Notes under the pieces: generated by a model
What the model saw: the letters and a program-made list of their open reading frames with translations, nothing else
Database searches by the model: none
Told to the model about the DNA's origin: nothing
Made by a program: the position numbers and the translations under genes
Assembly (NCBI GenBank): GCA_045636225.1
Contig: JAZTXB010000044.1
Coordinates: 1-20,130, forward strand
Direction of reading: 5' to 3'
Length of the DNA: 20,130 nucleotides
Source: UMGS1613 sp045636225
GTDB taxonomy: Bacteria > Bacillota_I > Bacilli_A > RF39 > UBA660
In this document: piece by piece, positions 6,750 through 14,868 of the stretch
Layout of the letters: each line of letters begins with the position of its first letter
Position numbering within the stretch: the first letter of the stretch is position 1

Positions 6750-8855
6750 ATGATGAGTGTATTAGAATACGCAGAAGATGTAAATAAAACTGTAAGTGAA
6801 ATCTTAAATTTATGTAAAAAACTAAATATTAAAGTTAATAATGAAGATGATATGCTAGATGAAGAGGCAATTACTGAGTTAGATAATTCTATAGATGAAA
6901 TAATTGAAGAAGAGGAATTAGAAGACTTAGAATATGAAGATGCGCTTATAGAAAAAGAAAATGAAAAAATAGAAAATATTGTAAATAACTCAAAACAAAA
7001 GAAACAAACACAACCTATAAACAAAAATAAAGTTGGTAAAAAAGAATTAGCTAAAAAGAAAAAAGAAATGTATAAAAATAAAGAAAAACTTATAAGTAAT
7101 ACACCAGTTGTTAATACTAATGTAGTTACATATAAGGATGGAATGACTATATCTGATTTAGCAAAAGAACTTAATGTAGCAGCTAGTGAATTAATAAAGA
7201 AATTATTTATGCTAGGAATACTTGCTACAGTAAATAATAAAGTTGATTTTGAAAATGCTGAATTACTTGCTAACGAATATGGAAAAGAATTACAAAGAGA
7301 ACAAGTTATAGATGAAACTAAATTTGAAGATATAGAGATAACTGATAATGATGAAGATTTAGTAAAAAGACCTGCAGTTGTTACAATAATGGGACATGTA
7401 GACCATGGTAAGACAACACTTCTTGATACTATTAGAAAAACTAATGTAGTTGAAGGTGAAGCGGGAGGAATTACTCAAGCTATAAGTGCATACCAAGTAA
7501 AAGTAAAAGATGAATTAATAACATTCATCGATACTCCAGGGCATGCTGCATTTACAGAAATGCGTGCTAGAGGAGCTAGTATTACTGATATAGTTATAAT
7601 AATAGTAGCTGCAGATGATGGTGTTATGCCTCAAACAAAAGAAGCAATAGACCATGCAAAAGCAGCAGGAGTACCAATATTAGTTGCTATAAATAAAATT
7701 GATAAACCAGGAGCTAATATTGAAAGAGTAATGAGTGAACTTGCTGAATATGGACTTACTCCAGATTCTTGGGGTGGAGATACTATTTATACACAAATAA
7801 GTGCAAAACAAGGTCTTGGTATAGAAGAATTACTTGATAATATAGTACTTGTTGCAGAAATGGAAAATTATAGAGCTAATCCAAATAGATATGCAAGTGG
7901 TTCTGTAGTAGAATCAAGACTTGATAAACAAGTAGGTTCTATTGTAACAGTGCTTGTACAAAATGGTACGCTTAGACTTGGAGATCCAATAGTAGTTGGA
8001 ACAAGTTATGGAAAGGTGCGAACACTAAAAAATGATAAAGGTGAAGAAATAATAGAAGCACTTCCTAGTCAACCAGTAGAAATAACAGGGCTTAATGGGA
8101 CTCCTTCTGCTGCAGATAAATTTATGGCTTTTGGATCTGAGAAAAAAGCTAGAAGCATTGGTGTAGCTAGAAAAACAGAAGAACACTTGAAACAAAATTC
8201 TAAAGGTACAGTATCTTTAGAAGATATATTTGCTAAAATACAAGAGGGAATAAAAGAAGTAAATGTAATTGTAAAAGCAGATGTAAATGGTTCAGCAGAA
8301 GCAGTAAAAAATACTTTAGAAAAAATAGAAGTTGAAGGTGTAAAAGTTAAAGTACTTAGAAGTAGTGTTGGTGCTATTACAGAAAGTGATATAGTCCTTG
8401 CTAGTGCTTCAAATGCTATTATAATAGGGTTTAATATAAGACCTAATAATTCTATTAAAGATTATGCAAAAGACCAAGGTGTAGAAATTAGATTATATGA
8501 TATTATATATAAAGCAGTAGAAGAAATGGAAGCTGCTATGAAAGGTATGCTAGATCCTGAATATGAAGAAAAAGTAATAGGTTCAGCAGAAGTAAGACAA
8601 TTATTTAAATTTTCAAAAGTAGGAACAATTGCAGGAAGTTACATATTAGATGGAGTAGTTAAATCTAATTCTAAAGTTAGAATAATAAGAGATAGTGCTG
8701 TTATATATGATGGAGAAATTAATTCTATTCAAAGAGAAAAAGACACAGTAAAAGAAGTTAAAAAAGGTTTTGAATGTGGTATTACAATAACTAACTTTAA
8801 TGATATTAAAGTAGGTGATGTAATAGAAGCATATGAAATGGTAGTGAAAAAATAA
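6750..8855 (+). CDS. infB: Translation initiation factor IF-2
   Basis: IF-2 is the GTPase that brings initiator fMet-tRNA to the ribosome and promotes subunit joining. The protein has an N-terminal helical domain (SVLEYAEDVNKTVSEI), an acidic then Lys-rich linker, an IF2N domain (about 135-185), and the G domain with GHVDHGKT (215-222), GGITQ, DTPGHAAF, NKID and SAK. Domains II, III and IV follow, ending in the fMet-tRNA-binding barrel. I place the start at ATG 6750, nine bases after AGAAAGAGG; a GTG at 6741 abuts the ribosome site and is too close, and ATG 6753 is possible. Length 701 is normal for Bacillota. Its stop overlaps the rbfA start (TAATG). Confidence 0.97.
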   Translation: MMSVLEYAEDVNKTVSEILNLCKKLNIKVNNEDDMLDEEAITELDNSIDEIIEEEELEDLEYEDALIEKENEKIENIVNNSKQKKQTQPINKNKVGKKELAKKKKEMYKNKEKLISNTPVVNTNVVTYKDGMTISDLAKELNVAASELIKKLFMLGILATVNNKVDFENAELLANEYGKELQREQVIDETKFEDIEITDNDEDLVKRPAVVTIMGHVDHGKTTLLDTIRKTNVVEGEAGGITQAISAYQVKVKDELITFIDTPGHAAFTEMRARGASITDIVIIIVAADDGVMPQTKEAIDHAKAAGVPILVAINKIDKPGANIERVMSELAEYGLTPDSWGGDTIYTQISAKQGLGIEELLDNIVLVAEMENYRANPNRYASGSVVESRLDKQVGSIVTVLVQNGTLRLGDPIVVGTSYGKVRTLKNDKGEEIIEALPSQPVEITGLNGTPSAADKFMAFGSEKKARSIGVARKTEEHLKQNSKGTVSLEDIFAKIQEGIKEVNVIVKADVNGSAEAVKNTLEKIEVEGVKVKVLRSSVGAITESDIVLASASNAIIIGFNIRPNNSIKDYAKDQGVEIRLYDIIYKAVEEMEAAMKGMLDPEYEEKVIGSAEVRQLFKFSKVGTIAGSYILDGVVKSNSKVRIIRDSAVIYDGEINSIQREKDTVKEVKKGFECGITITNFNDIKVGDVIEAYEMVVKK

Positions 8856-9187
8856 TGTCAATAAAAAATGAAAGAATAAATAGTAATGTTCAAAGAGAGT
8901 TAAGTTATATACTTGCTAACGAAGTTAAAAATCCAAATATTAAGTTTATAACAATAACTGCAGTTGATGTTACTAGTGATCTAAGTTATGCAAAAGTTTA
9001 CTTTACAACACTAGGAGAAGTAAAAGAAACTTTAAATGGACTTAAAAGTGCTAAAGGATTCATAAGAAGAGAACTTGCAGATAGAATAGAATTAAGACAT
9101 GTACCAGAACTTGAATTTATATATGATGAATCAATAGAATATGGTAAAAAAATAGAAGAAATAATAGAAGACATACATAATGATTAG
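8855..9187 (+). CDS. rbfA: 30S ribosome-binding factor RbfA
   Basis: RbfA binds immature 30S subunits and acts in 16S rRNA 5'-end maturation and cold adaptation. The 110-residue protein has the family pattern: RINSNVQRELSYIL near the start, VKNPNIKFITITAVDVTSDL (a KH-like core, here VKNPNIKF and VDVTSDLSYAKVYF), GFIRRELADRIELR and VPELEFIYDESIEYG. It overlaps the infB stop by one base. No ribosome site clearly separate from infB coding is needed, so translation is probably coupled. The gene's last codons lie in a terminator stem and end the operon; truB, ribF and rpsO, often found next in Bacillota, are absent. Confidence 0.96.
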   Translation: MSIKNERINSNVQRELSYILANEVKNPNIKFITITAVDVTSDLSYAKVYFTTLGEVKETLNGLKSAKGFIRRELADRIELRHVPELEFIYDESIEYGKKIEEIIEDIHND

Positions 9188-9201
9188 TATGTCTTTTTTT
9201 A
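9168..9201 (+). terminator. Intrinsic terminator of the nusA-infB-rbfA operon
   Basis: Stem AAGACATAC / GTATGTCTT (9168-9176, 9187-9195) with a ten-base loop, followed by eight Ts. The left arm is inside rbfA and the stop codon borders the right arm. Confidence 0.82.
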
Positions 9202-9205
9202 TTTT

Positions 9206-9237
9206 TTTAAAACAAAAAATCCATTTTATTGGATTTT
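9206..9237 (-). terminator. Intrinsic terminator of the transglutaminase-like gene
   Basis: Stem AAAATCCA / TGGATTTT (9216-9223, 9230-9237). Read on the minus strand it is followed by a run of T (plus-strand As at 9214-9219 and onward). It sits right at the end of the minus-strand gene and separates it from the convergent rbfA operon. Confidence 0.75.
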
Positions 9238-10117
9238 AATTTGCTTCTAAATAAGTTTCTTTGTCATAATTATGTTCTAATCTATCAAGCTCTAGTAATT
9301 TGTTCGTTGGAATCATGAAAAAATTATGAATTAAATATTGTTTACCATCACTAGCTATTGGGTCATCCCAAGTAGCATCTAAATGATACCACGCACCATC
9401 TAACTCTACTAAATTCCAAATATGGTTATCAGATGTAATTTTATAATTTTTTATTCCTAGAGAATTTAAATATATTGACATAATATCACTATATCCACCA
9501 CAAATAGATATTCCAGATGTGATTAAATTATATGCGGTATATGATTCAAATGTATTATCTTCATCATAGATTGTTGTATTAACTATATAATCATGGAATG
9601 TTCTAATTTTGTCATAATTACTCATAGATAAATTAATATATTTTATTGTAAATTCATTTATATAATTGTTTATAAACTCGATTTGCTCATCATTATATAC
9701 TTTTTTAATTTTTACTGTAATCATTCCACTAGATGTGACATTTATATTTATAGAATCAAATGAATTATATGGATGAACAAAATTATTTATATTGGAAACT
9801 ATATTGTTGTTAGTTGTAATTTTTTTTATGTCATTAATGCAATTATCATAATCACAATAAAATGAAAAACTATCATCTCCACTATTAATAATAGTATAGA
9901 AAAGATTTAAAACTTCTTGATAAGTAGTTGCGTTTCTTGCGTCTGTGTTTTGAACATATAAATAATCATTTTCTATATAATATTCATTGTATGTTAATAC
10001 TTTATTGCTACCTCTATATATTATTTCATCAGTAATAAAAGTAGCAATATTAACTCTATATACATATACAAGGACAAGTAAAATTAATAAAAAAGAAATC
10101 TTCAAAAAGTCTTTCAT
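9236..10117 (-). CDS. Membrane-anchored transglutaminase-like (cysteine protease fold) protein
   Basis: A 293-residue protein. One hydrophobic helix (about 5-20) after a short Lys-containing N-terminus should anchor it with the body outside the cell. Residues about 165-260 form a transglutaminase-like core: helix YDKIRTFHDYIV, catalytic Cys206 in SICGGYSDIM, His232 in DNHIWNLVELDG and Asp247 in WYHLDATWDDP. This Cys-His-Asp set is complete. Bacterial members of this fold usually act as peptidases or in cell-wall or surface-protein processing rather than as cross-linkers; the substrate here is unknown. The middle (about 40-165) is Asn/Ile/Asp rich with no recognised domain. It has its own promoter and terminator and stands apart from rpsT. 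Confidence 0.85.
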   Translation of the reverse strand: MKDFLKISFLLILLVLVYVYRVNIATFITDEIIYRGSNKVLTYNEYYIENDYLYVQNTDARNATTYQEVLNLFYTIINSGDDSFSFYCDYDNCINDIKKITTNNNIVSNINNFVHPYNSFDSININVTSSGMITVKIKKVYNDEQIEFINNYINEFTIKYINLSMSNYDKIRTFHDYIVNTTIYDEDNTFESYTAYNLITSGISICGGYSDIMSIYLNSLGIKNYKITSDNHIWNLVELDGAWYHLDATWDDPIASDGKQYLIHNFFMIPTNKLLELDRLEHNYDKETYLEAN

Positions 10118-10132
10118 TTTACCACCATTATA

Positions 10133-10161
10133 ATTATAGCATACAAATTTTTTACAAACAA
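10133..10161 (-). promoter_or_regulatory. Promoter of the transglutaminase-like gene
   Basis: On the minus strand: TTGTTT (10156-10161), 17-base spacer, TATAAT (10133-10138) with TGC directly upstream. A good SigA-type promoter about 15 bases before the start codon. Confidence 0.7.
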
Positions 10162-10171
10162 TACATAAATT

Positions 10172-10203
10172 AAAAAATAAAAAAAGAAGTAAATAATTAC
10201 TCC
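10172..10203 (-). terminator. Intrinsic terminator of rpsT
   Basis: Minus-strand stem GGAGTAA / TTACTTC (10197-10203 with 10186-10192, one G-U pair) and loop TTAT, followed by a long T run (plus-strand As 10172-10185). The left arm contains the rpsT stop codon. Confidence 0.72.
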
Positions 10204-10460
10204 ATTGAATTAACTTTTTTAGTCAATCTAGATTTATTTCTAGCAGCAGTATTTTTAGCAGTTACTCCTTTTTGAGCAGCTTTATCTATAGTTTTGATAG
10301 CAACTTTTAATTTATCATTTGCTTTTTCTTTATCTTTAGCAACTACAGCTTTTTCTACATTTTTGATAGCAGTTTTCATACTAGCTTCAAATTCATTGTT
10401 AACTTTTTCTTTTTTGATATTTACTAAAACTCTTTTTTTAGCATTTTTTAAATTTGGCAT
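10197..10460 (-). CDS. rpsT: 30S ribosomal protein S20
   Basis: S20 is a primary 16S rRNA-binding protein of the small subunit. The 87-residue, strongly basic helical protein has the family start MPNLKNAKKRV, a central KTAIKNVEKAV segment, and the typical KAAQKGVTAKNTAARNKSRL C-terminal part (here KAAQKGVTAKN and NKSRLTKKVN). A strong GGAGGTGAACTT ribosome site precedes the ATG. It is a single-gene unit with its own promoter and terminator, divergent from gpr; rpsT next to gpr is a common Bacillota neighbourhood. Confidence 0.96.
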   Translation of the reverse strand: MPNLKNAKKRVLVNIKKEKVNNEFEASMKTAIKNVEKAVVAKDKEKANDKLKVAIKTIDKAAQKGVTAKNTAARNKSRLTKKVNSME

Positions 10461-10489
10461 AAGTTCACCTCCAAGTCATATATACACAT

Positions 10490-10518
10490 ATTTTAACAAA
10501 AAAATAATAAAAAAGCAA
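10490..10518 (-). promoter_or_regulatory. Promoter of rpsT
   Basis: On the minus strand: TTGCTT (10513-10518), 17-base spacer, TAAAAT (10490-10495) with TGT directly upstream. It leaves a leader of about 25 bases with GGAGGTG before the start. Confidence 0.7.
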
Positions 10519-10558
10519 TAAAATACTTAAATTTGTTTAAAATAATATTGGTGATTAC

Positions 10559-11575
10559 ATGAATAAACAAATAGATTTATCAAAATATCAAATAAGAACA
10601 GATTTAACAATTGATGAACTAGAAAAAGAAGAGTTAAAGGGCGTAAAAAAATATATAAAAAAAATAAAAGATATAAATGTCACAGAGGTTTTATTAGAAG
10701 AGAATAATGCACTTGGAAAGAAAAGGGGTAAATATATAACTCTAGAGTTTGATGATATTACAGATTCAGATAATGCGGATAAAGTAAGTTTGGTTTTACA
10801 AGAAGTATTAAATGATATGTTAAAGATTAATAACGATTCTTATGGATTAGTAGTTGGTTTAGGTAATGATAAATCTACACCAGATTCACTAGGACCGCTT
10901 ACTATTGAAAATATAATAGTTACGAATCATATATTTTTACTTGATGAATTAAGCGAAAATTTTAAAAGGTTATCTGCTATAAATCCTGGAGTAATGGGGG
11001 AAACTGGTATTGAGACAAGTGATATAATTGAATCGATAGTAAAAAAAATAAAACCAGATTATTTAATTGTTATAGATTCCCTTGCAAGTAAGAGTATAGA
11101 AAGACTTAATAAAACAATTCAAATAACAGATACAGGAATACATCCCGGAAGTGGGATCGGAAATAAAAGAAAAGAAATAAGTAAAGATACTTTAGGAATA
11201 CCTGTTATTGCAATAGGAGTTCCAACAGTTGTTGATGCAGCAGTAATTGTAGCAAATACAATAAATTTTGTTTATAAAAATTATGAATTTAACAGAAATT
11301 ATACAACTAATCCAAAAAGTAGATTAACTTTTAATAATGTTAACTATTTAAATACTGAAATAAAAGAGGATAAACAAGAAAAGCAAAAGTTATTGGGACT
11401 TTTAGGAACTTTGGATGAAGAAGAATTAGAAATATTCATTTATGAAGTTTTGAATCCTATTGGATATAATTTTATGGTAACACCAAAAGAGATCGATTTT
11501 GTTATACAAAAGTTGGCATATGTAGTTTCTAATTCCATAAATAACGTTATTCATGCTATTGACAAAAAAATGTAA
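10559..11575 (+). CDS. gpr: Germination protease GPR (spore protease)
   Basis: GPR is an aspartate-type endopeptidase (family A25) that degrades small acid-soluble proteins when a spore germinates. The 338-residue protein shows YQIRTDLT near residue 10, the prosequence border region of the family; VVGLGNDKSTPDSLGPLT with D109; LIVIDSLASKSIERLN with D173; and DTGIHPGSGIGNKRKEI. D109 and D173 correspond to the two Asp residues implicated in catalysis in Bacillus GPR. It is about 30 residues shorter than Bacillus GPR. It starts after TTGGTGAT, divergent from rpsT. Gpr is made in the forespore (usually SigG/SigF); I could not find a convincing SigG promoter. Its 3' end carries the promoter of the next gene. 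Confidence 0.95.
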   Translation: MNKQIDLSKYQIRTDLTIDELEKEELKGVKKYIKKIKDINVTEVLLEENNALGKKRGKYITLEFDDITDSDNADKVSLVLQEVLNDMLKINNDSYGLVVGLGNDKSTPDSLGPLTIENIIVTNHIFLLDELSENFKRLSAINPGVMGETGIETSDIIESIVKKIKPDYLIVIDSLASKSIERLNKTIQITDTGIHPGSGIGNKRKEISKDTLGIPVIAIGVPTVVDAAVIVANTINFVYKNYEFNRNYTTNPKSRLTFNNVNYLNTEIKEDKQEKQKLLGLLGTLDEEELEIFIYEVLNPIGYNFMVTPKEIDFVIQKLAYVVSNSINNVIHAIDKKM

Positions 11576-11587
11576 ACGTGTTATATT
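11559..11587 (+). promoter_or_regulatory. Promoter of the first prepilin-like gene
   Basis: Perfect TTGACA (11559-11564) inside the gpr 3' end, 17-base spacer, TATATT (11582-11587) with TGT directly upstream. The best -35 in the window, so this small gene can be expressed in vegetative cells independently of gpr. Confidence 0.82.
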
Positions 11588-11624
11588 TAATCTATAAAAA
11601 GGTAATGGTAAAGGCGGTGAAGAA

Positions 11625-12032
11625 ATGAAAAGTAAAGGTTTTACATTAATAGAGTTATTAGCTGTAATCGTTATTTTAGCAATCATTGCATTAATTGCAA
11701 CACCAATCGTTTTAGGGATTATTGACGATAGTAGACAAAGCTCTAATAAGATTTCTGCTGGTTATATTATAGATGCATTTGAAAAAGCTTATAGTATAGC
11801 ATTAGCAATGAATAGTGGTGCAGTACCAACAACGGAACAAATAAAAGAAAATTTTGATATGACTGGTGCAATTTGGACACAAAAAGATGGAAAAGATGTT
11901 GTGCAAACAACAAATGGGGAGGTAGTTTGCCCATTAAATATACAAGGAACTTCATTATCAGTATCTTGTGGTGAAGATTATCCAGATGCATTTTCAGAAA
12001 CAATGGAAATTTCTAGTAATGTAGGCGCATAA
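11625..12032 (+). CDS. Type IV prepilin-like protein (N-methylation/cleavage motif)
   Basis: A 135-residue protein with a class III prepilin signal: a short basic leader MKSK, then the cleavage motif G|FTLIELLAV with Glu at position 5 of the mature form, and one long hydrophobic helix ending ATPIVLGIIDDS. A type IV prepilin peptidase would cut after the Gly and methylate the Phe. The remaining ~95 residues form a small globular part with two cysteines (in EVVCPLN and SVSCGED) that could make the C-terminal disulphide loop of pseudopilins. No assembly ATPase or peptidase gene is in the window. Ribosome site GGCGGTGAAGA. It is a single-gene unit with strong promoter and terminator. A second copy of the N-terminal part begins at 19587. 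Confidence 0.9.
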   Translation: MKSKGFTLIELLAVIVILAIIALIATPIVLGIIDDSRQSSNKISAGYIIDAFEKAYSIALAMNSGAVPTTEQIKENFDMTGAIWTQKDGKDVVQTTNGEVVCPLNIQGTSLSVSCGEDYPDAFSETMEISSNVGA

Positions 12033-12055
12033 AGATTCGTAAGAATCTTTTTTTG
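12031..12055 (+). terminator. Intrinsic terminator of the prepilin-like gene
   Basis: Stem AAAGATTC / GAATCTTT (12031-12038, 12043-12050) with loop GTAA and eight Ts from 12048. Confidence 0.85.
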
Positions 12056-12066
12056 TTTATAATTAA

Positions 12067-12095
12067 TTTACTTATTGTATTTTACGTGTTATAAT
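12067..12095 (+). promoter_or_regulatory. Promoter of der
   Basis: TTTACT (12067-12072), 17-base spacer and perfect TATAAT (12090-12095) preceded by TGT. The distance to the ATG at 12120 leaves a leader of about 20 bases. Confidence 0.75.
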
Positions 12096-12119
12096 ATGCT
12101 AAGAAAAAGGGATGATAAT

Positions 12120-13433
12120 ATGAGAAAACCAGTAGTGGCACTTGTAGGAAGACCAAATGTGGGAAAAAGTACAATATTTAATAAAATGGTGGGAAAAAAA
12201 TTATCTATTATAGAGGATACCCCTGGAGTAACAAGAGATAGAGTATATGGCAATGTAAATTATTATGACTATAAATTTCATTTAATAGATACTGGTGGTA
12301 TTGAATTAGGAAAAGAAAATTTTAATAATGAGATAAGAATGCAAGCTAGTTTAGCTATAGATGAAGCTGATTTAGTTGTTTTTGTAGTAGATGGAAAAGA
12401 TGGACTTACAAGTGATGATTTTTTAGTTAGAGATATGCTTAAGAAAGTAGCAGATAAAGTAATAGTTGCTATTAATAAGTGTGATAGTAAGCATATTAAA
12501 GAAAATGAATATGAATTTTACGAACTTGGGTTTGACAAATATATAAAAGTTAGTGGTGAACAAGGTGATGGAATCAGAGATTTACTTGATTTAATTACTG
12601 CTAATTTTCCAAAAATAGAAGAAGATATAGATGATACTAAGATTAAGTTTTCAATAATAGGAAGACCAAATGTAGGAAAGAGTAGTTTAGTTAATGCAAT
12701 ACTTAATGAAGAAAGAGTAATTGTAAGTGATGTAGCAGGAACTACAAGAGATGCAATAGATACAGAATTTAATTATAATAATGAAAAATATGTAGTAATA
12801 GATACAGCTGGTATGAGAAAACGTGGAAAAATATATGAGAACGTTGAAAAATATAGTTTGCTTAGAAGTTTAAAAGCTATAGATAGATCTGATGTATGTG
12901 TTATTGTTATAAATGCTGAAGAAGGAATAATAGAACATGATAAACATATAGCAGGATATGCTCTTGACGCAGGTAAAGCTGTGGTAATTGCTGTTAATAA
13001 GTGGGATTTAATAGAAGATAAAGATGAAGCTATTAAAAGATGGAAAAATGATATAGAGGCTAATTTTACATTTATGTCATATGCTAAAGTAGTTTTTTTG
13101 AGTGCAAAAACTAAAAAAAGAATTCATACACTTATGCCGGAAGTATTAAGCGCATATGAAAATAGTAAAAGAGAAATAAAAACTAGTTTACTTAATCAAG
13201 TAATAATGGATGCGTATGAACTTAATTTACCTCCTAGTTATAAAGGAAAGAGATTAAAAATATATTTTAGTACTCAAGTTAGCACTTGTCCTCCAACATT
13301 TAATATTCAAGTAAATAGTAAAGGTTTAGTACATTTTTCATATGAGAGATATTTAGAAAATAAAATAAGAGAATCATTTGATTTTAGTGGAACACCTATA
13401 GTAATAAATTTTAAAAGTAAAGGGGAACAATAG
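12120..13433 (+). CDS. der: Ribosome biogenesis GTPase Der (EngA)
   Basis: Der is an essential tandem-GTPase needed for 50S subunit assembly. The 437-residue protein has two G domains, each with GRPNVGKS (starting near residues 10 and 180), then a KH-like C-terminal domain (about 350-437). First domain: DTPGVTRDR, NKCD; second: DTAGMRKRGKIYENVEKYS (switch II with the Der-specific extension), NKWD, SAKTKKRI. I start at ATG 12120, eight bases after AAGGG, which gives the standard MRKPVVALVGRPN start; an upstream in-frame TTG at 12075 would lie within the promoter. In Bacillus der is followed by gpsA; here it stands alone between its own promoter and terminator. Confidence 0.96.
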   Translation: MRKPVVALVGRPNVGKSTIFNKMVGKKLSIIEDTPGVTRDRVYGNVNYYDYKFHLIDTGGIELGKENFNNEIRMQASLAIDEADLVVFVVDGKDGLTSDDFLVRDMLKKVADKVIVAINKCDSKHIKENEYEFYELGFDKYIKVSGEQGDGIRDLLDLITANFPKIEEDIDDTKIKFSIIGRPNVGKSSLVNAILNEERVIVSDVAGTTRDAIDTEFNYNNEKYVVIDTAGMRKRGKIYENVEKYSLLRSLKAIDRSDVCVIVINAEEGIIEHDKHIAGYALDAGKAVVIAVNKWDLIEDKDEAIKRWKNDIEANFTFMSYAKVVFLSAKTKKRIHTLMPEVLSAYENSKREIKTSLLNQVIMDAYELNLPPSYKGKRLKIYFSTQVSTCPPTFNIQVNSKGLVHFSYERYLENKIRESFDFSGTPIVINFKSKGEQ

Positions 13434-13447
13434 TTCCTTTTTTTTTA
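13420..13447 (+). terminator. Intrinsic terminator of der
   Basis: Stem AAGGGGAAC / GTTCCTTTT (13420-13428, 13433-13441; two G-U pairs) with loop AATA and a continuous T run to 13446. It overlaps the der stop codon. Confidence 0.82.
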
Positions 13448-13453
13448 TTTATG

Positions 13454-13462
13454 TGATATGAT
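13454..13462 (+). promoter_or_regulatory. Extended -10 promoter of the O-antigen-ligase-like gene
   Basis: TGATATGAT: a TATGAT -10 box (13457-13462) with the TGn extension, 16 bases before the ATG. No clear -35; the der terminator occupies that place. Confidence 0.45.
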
Positions 13463-13477
13463 TAAGTAGGTGTTAGT

Positions 13478-14833
13478 ATGAAGTTGTTAAGAAAAATAGA
13501 TGATAAGAAAATTTTATATATATTTACATTCTGTATAATATTTTTATTGCAAATTGTAAAGCAATTCGCATTTTATTTGCAAAATTATGGTATTATTGGA
13601 GATTATGATTCAATAAATATTTCATATATTTTATATTTTTGTATACCATTTTTATTTTATTTGTATATAAAAAATTTAATAAAAGTAGATCGAGATTTGG
13701 ATATATATGATTATATATTTTTTGTTCTGGTAGTAGGCGGAGTTATTGTAAGTTTATTTTCTATAGATGTGAAAATGTCTTTCCTTGGCAAAGTTTATCG
13801 ACATGAAGGCTATTGTTCGTTGCTTACATATTATTTACTATTTATAGATTGGAAATTATATGGTAAAAAAGAAGATATAAATAAAGTAGTAAATATGTTT
13901 ATAATTATAGCTGCAATAAATGCAGTATATGCTATATGTCAAGTATATTTTAATTTTAAATTTATACTTTGGTTTACTCCTGCTAAACAAATGGCAACTG
14001 GATTATGTGGGAATCCAAATTTCTTTGGAAGTATGATTGTAACAGTACTTAGTATAATAACTTCGAAATTTTTAATTGAAAAAAATATAAAAATAAAAGA
14101 TATATTATTATTAATATTATTCTTTTTCTCTCTTATAAATAGTCAATCTTTAGGGCCTATTTTGACTTACATAATAACTTTAATTTTTTTACTAGTATTT
14201 TTATTTATAAAGAAAAAAAATATTTTTAAAAAAATATTATGTTTAGTTATAATACTAGTAGCTACATATTCAGTTACATATTTAATAAATAATATAATAT
14301 TAGACTCTGATAAGTGTGAAATGTGTGATTTTACAGCGGCAATAACTTCAACAAAGTCAAATGATGTTATTGGAGGTGGAAAAGAAGTATTTGAAACGAT
14401 AGATTCTGGTAGAGGCGATATATGGAGAAATAGTTTTAGAATAGCAAAAGAAAATTTAATTAATGGTGTTGGTTATGACAATCTTTATTTAGCATATTAT
14501 GAAGGTGTAGATATAAATGAAGTGTATTTTGTAACTAGTGAAAATGGAATACATGCAGTTCGTAAATATCCAGAAATAGTAGATAATGCACATAATGTTT
14601 ATTTACATACATTAGCGTCATCTGGATTAATAGGGTTACTTCCATATTTATTATTATGTTTACTTACATTTATAAAAGGACTTAGAACAAAAGAAAACTT
14701 AGTAATAATTTTATTAGGCGGATTTGTTGCTTATTCTATTCAAGCATTTGCAAATATAAGTGTTATACATGTTGCACCTTTCTACTACATAATAATAGGG
14801 TTAATATTATCTTTAAAAGAACAACAAAATTAA
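13478..14833 (+). CDS. O-antigen ligase / polymerase-like (WaaL/Wzy/PglL superfamily) membrane protein
   Basis: A 451-residue polytopic membrane protein with about ten to twelve hydrophobic helices and one large extracellular loop (about 275-375). Features of the ligase superfamily: GNPNFFGS (178-185), GRGDIWRNSF (311-320, with R312) and DNAHNVYLHTLASSGLIG (369-386, with H372), the last including the His conserved in WaaL-type enzymes. These proteins move lipid-linked glycans onto an acceptor: lipid A, a wall polymer, or in PglL-type enzymes a pilin. The host has no outer membrane as far as the genes tell, so the acceptor is likely a wall polymer or protein. There are no glycosyltransferase genes alongside. 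The loop holds a CEMC pair of cysteines. Starts after TAGGTGTTAGT. Confidence 0.8.
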   Translation: MKLLRKIDDKKILYIFTFCIIFLLQIVKQFAFYLQNYGIIGDYDSINISYILYFCIPFLFYLYIKNLIKVDRDLDIYDYIFFVLVVGGVIVSLFSIDVKMSFLGKVYRHEGYCSLLTYYLLFIDWKLYGKKEDINKVVNMFIIIAAINAVYAICQVYFNFKFILWFTPAKQMATGLCGNPNFFGSMIVTVLSIITSKFLIEKNIKIKDILLLILFFFSLINSQSLGPILTYIITLIFLLVFLFIKKKNIFKKILCLVIILVATYSVTYLINNIILDSDKCEMCDFTAAITSTKSNDVIGGGKEVFETIDSGRGDIWRNSFRIAKENLINGVGYDNLYLAYYEGVDINEVYFVTSENGIHAVRKYPEIVDNAHNVYLHTLASSGLIGLLPYLLLCLLTFIKGLRTKENLVIILLGGFVAYSIQAFANISVIHVAPFYYIIIGLILSLKEQQN

Positions 14834-14868
14834 ATCTCTTACATATACTAATGTAGGAGGTTTTTTTT
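14834..14868 (+). terminator. Terminator-like hairpin that contains the spoVIF ribosome site
   Basis: Stem CTCTTACAT / ATGTAGGAG (14836-14844, 14851-14859; one G-U pair), extendable by two pairs, with loop ATACTA, followed by eight Ts. The right arm and the next base form AGGAGG, the only ribosome site for spoVIF, whose ATG directly follows the T run. It can act as terminator of the ligase-like gene and, in read-through RNA, hide the ribosome site. Confidence 0.75.

Noticed and set aside
6746..7024. Serine/phenylalanine-rich open frame on the minus strand inside infB
   Set aside because: It is the mirror of the Glu/Lys-rich infB linker; no ribosome site, low-complexity composition, and the plus strand is clearly infB.
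10294..10521. Plus-strand hydrophobic open frame over rpsT
   Set aside because: Antisense of the Ala/Lys-rich S20 gene; hydrophobic look is a translation artefact.
11767..12003. Minus-strand open frame overlapping the first prepilin-like gene
   Set aside because: Entirely inside a well-supported gene with its own promoter, ribosome site and terminator; no ribosome site of its own.
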